Shown: positions 23,771-31,573 of the stretch, one piece after another
Layout of the letters: every line of letters begins with the position of its first letter
How positions within the stretch are numbered: the stretch's first letter is position 1
Source of the DNA: Actinomadura luzonensis
GTDB taxonomy: Bacteria > Actinomycetota > Actinomycetes > Streptosporangiales > Streptosporangiaceae
Length of the DNA: 64,000 nt
Reading direction: 5' to 3'
NCBI RefSeq assembly: GCF_022664455.2
Contig: NZ_JAKRKC020000001.1
Location: 434,001-498,000 of the forward strand
Notes under the pieces: model-generated
Told to the model about the DNA's origin: nothing
The model's database searches: none
The model's input: only the letters and a program-made list of their open reading frames with translations
Program-made: the position numbers and the translations under genes

Positions 23771-25561
23771 TCAGTCGTCCGGGTACAGCTTCAGCACCTT
23801 GCCCGAGCGGTCGGCGACGAGGTAGCCGGAGCGGCTGTAGGCGTCGCTGAGGTAGACGAGCAGGACCTGGCGGGGGCTCGTGAAGGTGAAGTCGGGGTCC
23901 ACGATCAGGTAGCGGGACGTGGGCTTGTCCACGTTGAGGTCCTTGTCCGCCCGCTTGAACAGGGCCGGGAGCGCGTCCCAGTCGTAGCTGTTGAGATCGA
24001 CGGTGGGGCCGTCGATCTCGCTGCCGAAGCCGGCCGACTTGGTGACCTGGCCGTCGCGGTAGTCGTAGCGCTCGGAGACCTCCGGGTCGCCCTTCTTCGG
24101 GGCCTCGACGACGGCGTACGTCGGGTAGACCGTCAGGCTGACGACCTTGGTGCCGCCGATCGCGGGCTTCAGCTTGGCGATCATGGCCTTGACGCCCGCC
24201 GGGGTGTGCAGGTTCTCCTGCCGCGACGGGCCGGTGTCCTCGGTGGCGGTCGGGTCGGCGCTGCTGCTGGATAACGGCGTGAACCGCAGGCCGGTCGGGT
24301 CGAGGCCCGTGGGCGTGCCGCTGCCGCCGCCGAACGGGAGCAGCCGCCACAGCAGCACGCCGATCACCACCACGGCCGCCACGGACACCGCGCCGAGGGC
24401 GCCGCGGCTGGAGCGGCGGGAACGGACGGTGTCCTGGTGCGCCACGGGCACCGCGCCGTACGGGGGCGGGGTGGCCTTGCCGTACGGGGGCGGGCCCGCC
24501 TGGCCGTAGACCGGCGGGGCCGCCTGGCCGTACGGGGGCGGGGCCGCCTGGCCGTACGGGGGCTGCGGCGCGGGCAGTTGCCCATAGCCGTGCGTCAGCG
24601 GCCCCTGCCCGGCAGCCCGCCCGACGCCCTGCCCGGCACCCTGGCCCGGCCCCGTACTCGGCCCCGTACTCGGCCCGGTACTCGGCCCGGGCGGCGCGCC
24701 CGGGGCGGGATCGGCGCGGAACGCTCCATCAGACGACCCGGCCGCGGCGGCGAGCATGCCGTCCAGCGTCTCGACGTCCGGCCGGGCCGCCGGATCGCGC
24801 TGGAGCAGGGCCCGCAGGACGGGAGCCAGCGCCCCGGCCCGCTCCGGCGGCGGCACCTCCTGGTTGAGCACGGCGGCCAGCGTCGCGAGCGTCGTGGCCC
24901 GGCGCATCGGGTGCCGCCCTTCGACGGCCACGTACAGGAGCATGCCGAGCGACCACAGGTCGGAGGCCGGATCGCCTTCCTGCCCGTTGATCCGCTCGGG
25001 CGCTATGTACTCGGGCGAGCCGATAAACGACCCGGTCGCGGTCAGGCTCGTGGACTCCCGCACCGCCGCGATGCCGAAGTCGGTCAGCACCGAGCGGCCG
25101 TCCTCGCGCAGCAGGACGTTGGCCGGCTTGACGTCGCGGTGCTGGATGCCGACCGCGTGGGCGGCCCGCAGCGCCGACAGGACCTCGCGGCCGAGCCGGG
25201 CCCCCTCGGCGGGCGTCAGCGGGCCGCGCTGGAGGCGGTCCTGGAGCGAGCCGCCGGTGACCAGCTCCATCACCAGCCACGGGTAGCCGTGCTCGCCCGG
25301 GTCGACGATGTGGTGGATGGTGACCACGTGCGGATGGTTGAGCCTGGCCAGGGCCCGGGCCTCGCGCAGGACGCGGGCCCGCAGCTCACGCGCCGCCGTG
25401 GAGTCCTGCGCCTCGTCGTAGGCGGGGTCGGGCGGCCGGACCTCCTTGAGCGCGACCTCGCGGTGCAGGGCCACGTCCCGGGCGCGCCACACCAGGCCCA
25501 TGCCCCCGCCACCGAGCCGTTCCAGAAGCTCGAAACGACCGTCGATCACCCGATTGTGCAT
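23771..25561 (-). CDS. Transmembrane Ser/Thr protein kinase (PknB-like, Hanks type)
   Basis: The 596-residue protein has an intact kinase domain at residues 8-270: GGGGMG loop, ALKE lysine near 39, HRDVKPANVL near 140, TDFG near 159 and SPEYIAPE activation-loop end. It is therefore catalytically competent, unlike the convergent pseudokinase. A proline/glycine linker with two tandem repeat blocks (GPST, then YGQAAPP-type units) leads to one transmembrane helix (about 385-402, VSVAAVVVIGVLLWRLLP) and an extracellular domain of about 170 residues without PASTA repeats. It probably senses an external or wall signal and phosphorylates cytosolic targets. Confidence 0.9.
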   Translation of the reverse strand: MHNRVIDGRFELLERLGGGGMGLVWRARDVALHREVALKEVRPPDPAYDEAQDSTAARELRARVLREARALARLNHPHVVTIHHIVDPGEHGYPWLVMELVTGGSLQDRLQRGPLTPAEGARLGREVLSALRAAHAVGIQHRDVKPANVLLREDGRSVLTDFGIAAVRESTSLTATGSFIGSPEYIAPERINGQEGDPASDLWSLGMLLYVAVEGRHPMRRATTLATLAAVLNQEVPPPERAGALAPVLRALLQRDPAARPDVETLDGMLAAAAGSSDGAFRADPAPGAPPGPSTGPSTGPSTGPGQGAGQGVGRAAGQGPLTHGYGQLPAPQPPYGQAAPPPYGQAAPPVYGQAGPPPYGKATPPPYGAVPVAHQDTVRSRRSSRGALGAVSVAAVVVIGVLLWRLLPFGGGSGTPTGLDPTGLRFTPLSSSSADPTATEDTGPSRQENLHTPAGVKAMIAKLKPAIGGTKVVSLTVYPTYAVVEAPKKGDPEVSERYDYRDGQVTKSAGFGSEIDGPTVDLNSYDWDALPALFKRADKDLNVDKPTSRYLIVDPDFTFTSPRQVLLVYLSDAYSRSGYLVADRSGKVLKLYPDD

Positions 25562-25628
25562 GGAGAGCAGCGTAGAGCCGCGACGCTCCCCGCGTCATCA
25601 GCGTCTCGCCCGCGCCGGCCTCGGCGGC

Positions 25629-28600
25629 TCACTCGCCGAGATCGCTCAGCTTCCCGATCAGGGCGGTACGCGAGGTGATCCCGAGCTTGGTGTAGATGTG
25701 GCTCAGGTGGTACTCGACCGTCTTGACGCTCAGCACCAGCTTGCGGGCCGCCTGCCGGTTGGTGAGGCCCTTGCTGATGAGCACGGCCACCGTGTGCTCC
25801 TGCGGCGTCAGGCCGAGCCTCGCGGTGTCCTGCGGGCGCAGCACCGCGCGCCCGCTCGCGGCCAGCTCCAGGTCGCACTGCTCCAGGTACGGCAGCGCGC
25901 CCAGCCTCGACAGCGTGAGCTGGGCCGCCTCCAGGTGCTCGGCGGCGGCGGCCCGGCGGCCCCTGCGACGCAGGAACGTGCCGTACGCGAGCTGGATCCT
26001 GGCCTCCTCGAACGGCATGTCGAGCTTGGCCGAATGGCCGAGCGCGACCTGGTAGAGGGTCTCCGCCTCGGCCGGCTCGTGCCGGGCGGCCAGCAGGCCG
26101 GCGCGGGCGCGCGCGGCGGCGGCGAGCACGCTGCGGCACTCCCCCTCCAACGCCAGCAGCTCGCACGGCACCAGCGCCGCCTCGGCCTCGGCCGGCCGGC
26201 CGGTGTTGACCAGGGCGTCGGCGAGCAGCGTGCGCCACAGGACGAGAGCCGGGTCCGCGGGGACCCGGACCCTGGTGAGCGGCACGAGGGCGGCGACGAC
26301 CGCCTCGTGGTCGCCCCGGGCGGCGGCGGTGAGCGCGTCCGCGCCCGCCGTGGCGACCTGGGCGGGGACGTTGCCGGGACGGCAGGCGGCGCGGGCCGCC
26401 CGGACGTGCGCGAGCGCCTGGTCCCACTCGCCGCGCGCGGCCGGGACCAGCGCGGCCACGGCGTGGGCGTAACCGGCCAGCCAGACCTGGCCGAAGTCGT
26501 CGGCCGTGGAGGCGGCCAGCTCGCCGTGGGCGGCCGCCTCGTCCCAGCGGCCGAGCCGGTACTCGACCTGGGCCAGGCCGGTCGCCACCAGGAGCTGGAA
26601 CGCGGCCGAGGCGTCGGCGCCGGCCGCCAGGGCGCGGCTGAGGTCGGCGTAGGCGCCGCCCAGGTCGTCGGCCGCCAGGCGGAGCATGCCGCGGCCGAGC
26701 ACCGCGTCCGGCTCGCCGGTCTCGGGCTGGCCTGGCGCGCCGAGGCCCGCGCACAGCTCCGCCGCCTCCTCCGGCCGCCCGGCCCACGCCAGGCCCACCA
26801 GCCGCGCGAACCGCACCAGCTCCCCCCGCGGCCCGCCCCCACCCCCGGCTACGCGCTCCAGCCCTGAACCGGCGGTCCCGGCCACATCGCCAGCGAGAGG
26901 GCTGGTGGCGGCGACCGGCTCCGAGGCGGGCGCCTGGGCGGCCACGGCCGGCGCCACAGCGGGAGGCGGATCGCCGGCGACCCACCCCGGCGAGGCGCCG
27001 CCCCGTCCCGAAGCGGAAGGGCGGGCGACGGCCAGGCCGGGGGCGGGAGAGCGGGCGACGGACGGGTTGGGGGCGGGAGGGCGGGTGGTGGCGGACGGGT
27101 CGGGGGTGGGGGTGGGGGGTTCGGGGGTGGGGGTGGGGGGTTCGGGGGTGGGGTGGGTGGACCAGTGGACGGCGGCGGGGCCGTCGCCGCGCAGCAGGGC
27201 GGCCAGGGCCTGGCGGGCGGCGATGCCCTCGGCCAGGAGCGGGTCCCCGGCGTGCGTCCAGGCGTCGTCGAGCCGCCGCCCCGCCTCCTCCAGCCGCCCC
27301 GCCACCAGGGCCACCGCCCCCAGCGCGTAATCGCGGACCGCCGGGTCGGCGGCCGGGCCGAGCTGGGCGGCCAGCGCGGCGGCGTCGGCGGGACGGCCGG
27401 CGGCGAGCAGCGCCTCGACCGCCTCGGCGACCAGCCGGTCGCGGCCGGGCCCCTCGTCGGTGAGCTGGACGGCCCGGGTGAGGCAGCCGCACGCGCTGGC
27501 CCACCGTCCGGCCGCCGCCTGCCGCCGCCCCATCCTGGCGACCTCGCGCACCAGTCCGGCGTCCACCTGGTCGGCGGCGGCGAGCCGGTGGTGCAGGCGC
27601 TGGACGACGTCGTCCACCAGGTCGGCGGCCAGCAGGTGCAGGCCGCGCCGGGTGGCCGGCCCGAGGTCGTGGTAGATCGCGGCCCGGACCAGCGGGTTGG
27701 GGAAGCCGGCCGAGACGCCGGCCGCGGTCCGCCACTCGGCCAGCAGGCCGGCGCCGGTCGCCTGTTCGAGGGCGGGCAGCGGCTCGGCCAGTTCGGCGAC
27801 GCGGGCCACGAGGTGCAGCGGCGCGGAGGTCCCGAGGACGGCGGCGGCGGTGAGCAGCCGCTGCGCCGCGGGCCCGCACCGGCCGAAGCTCTGGAGCACG
27901 AGCGTGGTGTAGGCGCGGGGCGCGGGCAGCGGGGCGTCCACGTCGGCCAGGGTCTCGGCGCGTACCTGCTGGAGCAGGGCGCGGGCGTGCAGCGGCACGC
28001 CCTTGGTGTGCTGGTGCAGGCGTTCGGCGGCCTGCGGCGTCAGCCGGACGGGGCCGATGCGGGCGCTGAGCGCCTGGAGCTCGCGCGCGGTGAGGCCGTC
28101 GAGCGGCAGCCGGAGCGCGGCGCCGCTGCGCAGCAGCCGCCGCAGCCCGTCGGGCAGCCGCGGGTCGTCGCTCTCCCTGACGATCAGCAGCGCCATCACC
28201 CGATCGGTACGCAGCCGCCGCAGCGCGAACGTCAGCGCGTGCAACGACGGCAGGTCCGCCCATCCGGCCCCGTCCACGGCCATGACGACCGGCGCGCCGC
28301 GCTGCACCTGTCCCAGCAGTTCCAGCAGCGCGGCCCCGACGACCAGCGGGTCCGGGGGGCCGGCCAGGGCGTGCTCCGGGGCGGCGAGGCGGGCCAAGGG
28401 CTCGGGCAGGGGGTGAACCTGGGGGGCGAGCTGGCCCAGCACCCCGTACGGCAGCTCCGCCTCGCCCTCCTCGCCGCTGACGTCCAGCACCACGGCGTTC
28501 TCGATGGCCGACAGGAACTCCCCGGCCAGCGCCGTCTTCCCGATGCCCGCGGGCCCCTCCAGCACCACGAGAGCGGAGCGGCCCTCGGCGGCCCGGCCGA

Positions 28601-28694
28601 GCTGGGCGTGCAGGACCGCCAGTTCCCGGCTGCGGCCGACGAACTGGTCGTCCCGGGAGCGCTCGGGTCCGTTGCGGAGGGAACGGGCTGTCAT
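25629..28694 (-). CDS. Large ATP-binding LuxR-family (LAL) transcriptional regulator
   Basis: The 1021-residue LAL-type protein has Walker A LEGPAGIGKTALAG (about 44-57), a Walker B-like strand VVMAVDGAGWADLPSLHAL, and a long tetratricopeptide-like helical middle. A C-terminal LuxR helix-turn-helix spans about 955-1018 (LTPQEHTVAVLISKGLTNRQ, SVKTVEYHLSHIYTKLGI). LAL proteins activate catabolic or secondary-metabolite genes in response to a ligand. The ATG at 28694 is preceded by GGGGAGGAG; ATG at 28718 is an alternative. A low-complexity THPTPEPPTPTPEPP linker is coded by the G-run repeat. It is divergent from the unknown-protein/clostripain pair. Confidence 0.9.
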   Translation of the reverse strand: MTARSLRNGPERSRDDQFVGRSRELAVLHAQLGRAAEGRSALVVLEGPAGIGKTALAGEFLSAIENAVVLDVSGEEGEAELPYGVLGQLAPQVHPLPEPLARLAAPEHALAGPPDPLVVGAALLELLGQVQRGAPVVMAVDGAGWADLPSLHALTFALRRLRTDRVMALLIVRESDDPRLPDGLRRLLRSGAALRLPLDGLTARELQALSARIGPVRLTPQAAERLHQHTKGVPLHARALLQQVRAETLADVDAPLPAPRAYTTLVLQSFGRCGPAAQRLLTAAAVLGTSAPLHLVARVAELAEPLPALEQATGAGLLAEWRTAAGVSAGFPNPLVRAAIYHDLGPATRRGLHLLAADLVDDVVQRLHHRLAAADQVDAGLVREVARMGRRQAAAGRWASACGCLTRAVQLTDEGPGRDRLVAEAVEALLAAGRPADAAALAAQLGPAADPAVRDYALGAVALVAGRLEEAGRRLDDAWTHAGDPLLAEGIAARQALAALLRGDGPAAVHWSTHPTPEPPTPTPEPPTPTPDPSATTRPPAPNPSVARSPAPGLAVARPSASGRGGASPGWVAGDPPPAVAPAVAAQAPASEPVAATSPLAGDVAGTAGSGLERVAGGGGGPRGELVRFARLVGLAWAGRPEEAAELCAGLGAPGQPETGEPDAVLGRGMLRLAADDLGGAYADLSRALAAGADASAAFQLLVATGLAQVEYRLGRWDEAAAHGELAASTADDFGQVWLAGYAHAVAALVPAARGEWDQALAHVRAARAACRPGNVPAQVATAGADALTAAARGDHEAVVAALVPLTRVRVPADPALVLWRTLLADALVNTGRPAEAEAALVPCELLALEGECRSVLAAAARARAGLLAARHEPAEAETLYQVALGHSAKLDMPFEEARIQLAYGTFLRRRGRRAAAAEHLEAAQLTLSRLGALPYLEQCDLELAASGRAVLRPQDTARLGLTPQEHTVAVLISKGLTNRQAARKLVLSVKTVEYHLSHIYTKLGITSRTALIGKLSDLGE
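27065..27160. repeat. G-run tandem repeat inside LAL gene (G-quadruplex potential)
   Basis: The plus strand carries more than ten runs of 3-6 G within 96 bp, including two exact copies of a TTCGGGGGTGGGGGTGGGG unit. On the coding (minus) strand it encodes the Pro/Thr/Glu linker (PTPEP repeated). G runs at this density can fold into quadruplexes on the template strand of the LAL gene. Confidence 0.75.
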
Positions 28695-28778
28695 GGACTC
28701 CTCCCCTGACCGATTCATCGTGGGCCTTGGCCCGGCGACCGTCCAGTGTCCGCGTTGACCCGAGTCAGCTCCCGCCGT

Positions 28779-28823
28779 CATCAGGGAGTGGCCCCGGGGT
28801 AATCCCCAGGGCGTTCCCTGATG
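28779..28823. promoter_or_regulatory. Large nested dyad between LAL gene and unknown-protein/clostripain operon
   Basis: Outer arms CATCAGGGA (28779-28787) and TCCCTGATG (28815-28823) are perfect 9-bp inverted repeats. An inner dyad, GGGGTAATCCCC (28796-28807), has practically the same centre (28801-28801.5). The element lies 85 bp upstream of the LAL start and 65 bp upstream of the divergent gene. A two-tier symmetric site suits a dimeric or oligomeric regulator, most simply the LAL protein. Confidence 0.6.
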
Positions 28824-28887
28824 CTCGGGGCTGGGCGCGTTCTTACCGTCCAACGTGGACGAATGCCCCAAGAGCCGGGAGAACACC

Positions 28888-29877
28888 ATGCCGTCCTACA
28901 TCGCAGAGGAACAACGGGGAGCGGAGGCGCGCATTCTCAACGCGCTGTTCCCCGAGATCCTCCAGGGTCTCCAGCTGACCCATCAGGCGGGTGACGAGTT
29001 CGGCGCGGAGCCGCGCCGCCAGCCCGCGGGTCCCCGGATGGAACACCGGCACCTGGAGTACCGGCAGCCGTCGCGGCAGCGGTACCCCGATCCCGAGTCC
29101 TACGCCCACATGCTGGCCGACCGGTCCTTCATGGACGTCGCGGCCGTGCTCATGCCGGTGGTGCAGGCGATCACGCCGCCGCTGGTGGAGCAGCTCCTGT
29201 CGTTCGGCCCGCCGAAGGCGGAGATCGACCGGCACGAGGAGGACCGGCTGGCCCAGTTCGTGCCGCAGCTCGTCGCCACGATCGCGCCCATCGTCACGCA
29301 GGTCCTGCCGGGCCTGCTCCAGTCGATGCACGGGGTCCGCGCCGGCCACCCGGTGCGCGTCACCGACCACGAGCTGAACCAGCGTTACCTCGGCCCGATC
29401 CTCCAGGCCATGCTGCCCGCGATCGTCACCCGCCTGCCGGAGCTGCTCGCCGTCGTGCACGGCGACCAGCGTCCTCCGGTCCGTCACGAGCGGCTGCCGG
29501 GGCACGGCGAGCTGCAGGTGGTCAGGATCTCCAGGAACGACCTGGTCCACGCCCACCGCCTGCCCGACGGCGACGTGATCCAGCTGAGCGAGACCGCCGC
29601 CCCGCCCGGCACGACCGAGGTGCGGATCAGCACCGCCCCGCACGCGCTGTGGTGGAAGGGCGTGCAGGTGACCGGCGACGGCGACCGGGAGATCTGCTTC
29701 GCCGGGACCGACGGCGAGCCGGAGGCGAGCTTCGACTCCCGGGCCGCGCAGTCCGGCGGCGTCGTGGTGCTGTGGAAGGCGCAGCTCTTCGGCGTCCGCA
29801 CCCCGATGTACGTGATCCCGATCTCGGAGCTGTCGCCGGACGGCAAGTGCCTCACCTTCCACTGGGCGGCGGACTGA
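28888..29877 (+). CDS. Uncharacterised protein coupled to clostripain-family peptidase
   Basis: The 329-residue protein of no recognised family has no signal peptide or transmembrane helix. Residues 1-200 are predicted helical, with amphipathic repeats such as FMDVAAVLMPVVQAITPPLVEQLL and FVPQLVATIAPIVTQVLPGLLQ. Residues 205-329 look like a beta-sandwich (ELQVVRISRNDLVHAH, TEVRISTAPHALWWKGVQV) with conserved-looking Trp and Asp. The ATG at 28888 follows GGGAG. Its TGA overlaps the next ATG as TGATG, so it is translationally coupled to the peptidase. A partner, substrate or inhibitor role is possible but unproven. Confidence 0.7.
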   Translation: MPSYIAEEQRGAEARILNALFPEILQGLQLTHQAGDEFGAEPRRQPAGPRMEHRHLEYRQPSRQRYPDPESYAHMLADRSFMDVAAVLMPVVQAITPPLVEQLLSFGPPKAEIDRHEEDRLAQFVPQLVATIAPIVTQVLPGLLQSMHGVRAGHPVRVTDHELNQRYLGPILQAMLPAIVTRLPELLAVVHGDQRPPVRHERLPGHGELQVVRISRNDLVHAHRLPDGDVIQLSETAAPPGTTEVRISTAPHALWWKGVQVTGDGDREICFAGTDGEPEASFDSRAAQSGGVVVLWKAQLFGVRTPMYVIPISELSPDGKCLTFHWAAD

Positions 29878-31490
29878 TGGCCGCGCCGATGACCGGGCCC
29901 ACGCTGCGGCTCGGCAGCACAGGGGAGGACGTCAGGCGGCTGCAGGAACTGCTGCGCTCGCGCGGCCACCGGGTGCGGGTGGACGGGTACTTCGGCGGCT
30001 CGACGTACGGCGCGCTGCTGAGCCTCCAGCAGCGCGAGGGCGTCCGGGCGGACGGCGTGGCCGGCCCGGAGACCTGGCGGGCGCTCGGCGAGCCCCGGCA
30101 GGAGCGGCAGGAGCGGCACGAGCGGCCCCAGCAGGAGTGGCCCCGGCAGGAGTGGCAGCAGCAGGAGTGGCAGCAGCAGGGCCGCGGTGAGCGCGCCCGC
30201 TGGACCCTCATGGTGTGCTTCGCGGGCGAGAACGACCTGTCCGACGCGGCGGGCCGGGACCTGGAGGAGCTGCGGTCCGCTCCGGCGCAGGACGGGGTGC
30301 GGGTGACCGCGTTCGTCCGGGAGAGCGGCGGCCGGGCCAGGCACCTCGTGCTCGGCGCGGGCGGCGAGCGGGACCACACCGAGGAGGCCCCGGGCTCCGG
30401 TGAGCCGGGCGACACGCGGGCGATGCGCGAGTTCGTCCGCTGGGCGGCGCGGCGCGCGCCGGCCGAGCGGTACGCGCTGGTGCTGTGGAACCACGGCCGC
30501 GGCCGGCGGGCCGACGACCTCGACCGGCTCTACGCCGAGGCGAGGGGCCGCCGGGTGCGGCGCGACGTCGAGTCCGGCTACGTGCGGCGGGCGCCGCGCA
30601 CCGCGATGTCCGGCGAGGAGCCGTCCTTCTCGGAGCTGGTCGAGCTGGCCGAGCACCCGGCGGTGGCGAGGGCGGTGTTCACCGAGCCGGTCAAGCGGCT
30701 GCTGACGCTGCCCGCCGAGCACGAGCGCGCGGCGGCGGCCCGTGACGGCACGCTGCGCGCGCTGGACGCGATCGAGCTGCGCGAGCTCCTCGCGGGCGTC
30801 CAGCAGGACCTCGGCCGGCCGCTCGACGTGCTGGGCCTGGACGCCTGCCCGATGAGCGACCTGGAGGTCTGCTACGAGGTGCGCGAGCACGTCGGCGTGG
30901 TGGTGGGCGCGGAGGAGCCGGAGCCGGCCGGGTGCTGGCCGTACGGCGAGATCGTCGCGGCCCTCGCCGCCGACCCGCGCGCGGACGCGCGGAGCCTCGG
31001 CCGGATCGTCGTCGAGCGGTACGCCGACCGCTACCGGGGCACCCGGCACACCGTCACGCAGTGCGCGATGGACGCGACCCGCGTCGAGGAGTTCCTGCGG
31101 GAGTTCCACACGCTGGCCGGCGCGCTGCGCGGGCAGGTGCGGATGAACCGGTCCGTGGTGGACAGCGTCCAGTCGGTCGCCACCCGGTTCGCCTGGGACC
31201 GCTCGCTGGTGGACCTGCGGACGATGTGCCTGGGGCTGGTCGCGGACTCGCGGACGGACCCGACGCTGGCCTCGGTGGCCGACAAGCTGCTCGCCATGCA
31301 CCAGCCGGGCGGGTTCATCGTCCAGGAAGCGCATCAGGGAGAAAAGGTCGAGGATTGCGGCGGCCTGTCGGTCTACTTCCCGATGGATCGCACAATTTCC
31401 CGCTATTACGCCGATCTCGGGTTTGCCCGGGACACCGAATGGGGTGAATTCCTCAGGGAATACGCGAACGCGCGTACCATCAAGCGTTAG
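29877..31490 (+). CDS. Peptidoglycan-binding domain fused to clostripain-family (C11) cysteine peptidase
   Basis: The 537-residue protein has a PG_binding_1 domain at about 9-72 (LRLGSTGEDVRRLQELLRSR, YFGGSTYGALLSLQQREG). A Gln/Arg/Glu/Trp-rich linker of short repeats (QEW, QER) follows, then a C11-type caspase-like fold. The catalytic His is in ALVLWNHGRGRR (His about 206) and the Cys in LGLDACPMSDLEV (Cys about 324). C11 enzymes cleave after Arg or Lys and often self-activate. There is no signal peptide, unusual for a wall-binding module. The upstream gene is coupled; a strong terminator follows. Confidence 0.82.
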   Translation: MAAPMTGPTLRLGSTGEDVRRLQELLRSRGHRVRVDGYFGGSTYGALLSLQQREGVRADGVAGPETWRALGEPRQERQERHERPQQEWPRQEWQQQEWQQQGRGERARWTLMVCFAGENDLSDAAGRDLEELRSAPAQDGVRVTAFVRESGGRARHLVLGAGGERDHTEEAPGSGEPGDTRAMREFVRWAARRAPAERYALVLWNHGRGRRADDLDRLYAEARGRRVRRDVESGYVRRAPRTAMSGEEPSFSELVELAEHPAVARAVFTEPVKRLLTLPAEHERAAAARDGTLRALDAIELRELLAGVQQDLGRPLDVLGLDACPMSDLEVCYEVREHVGVVVGAEEPEPAGCWPYGEIVAALAADPRADARSLGRIVVERYADRYRGTRHTVTQCAMDATRVEEFLREFHTLAGALRGQVRMNRSVVDSVQSVATRFAWDRSLVDLRTMCLGLVADSRTDPTLASVADKLLAMHQPGGFIVQEAHQGEKVEDCGGLSVYFPMDRTISRYYADLGFARDTEWGEFLREYANARTIKR

Positions 31491-31523
31491 AAGCCACGAG
31501 CCGGCGAAAATCACCGGCGCCAA

Positions 31524-31562
31524 AGGGGCTATTGCGGCCCGGGACCGGCCGCAATAGCCCCT
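31524..31562. terminator. 16-bp perfect hairpin ending the clostripain operon and overlapping the next promoter
   Basis: AGGGGCTATTGCGGCC (31524-31539) pairs perfectly with GGCCGCAATAGCCCCT (31547-31562) around a 7-nt loop, 33 bp after the stop codon. The right arm ends within the first base of the TACCTT -10 box of the next gene, so termination and initiation signals are interleaved. Confidence 0.85.
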
Positions 31563-31567
31563 ACCTT
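31562..31567 (+). promoter_or_regulatory. -10 box (TACCTT) for leaderless winged-helix gene
   Basis: TACCTT matches TANNNT and is followed after 6 nt by the ATG at 31574. There is no Shine-Dalgarno, so a leaderless mRNA is predicted. Confidence 0.6.
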
Positions 31568-31573
31568 TGTCCT

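Noticed and set aside
28855..28887. An upstream ATG at 28855 as the start of the unknown protein
   Set aside because: It adds eleven residues without a ribosome site, whereas ATG 28888 has GGGAG at proper spacing.
20317..31490. A defence island (STAND/NLR-like plus protease)
   Set aside because: The WD40 protein lacks a visible NACHT/STAND ATPase, no nuclease, TIR or other effector is present, and the flanking genes are housekeeping-type. The protease pair is listed as a finding without a defence claim.
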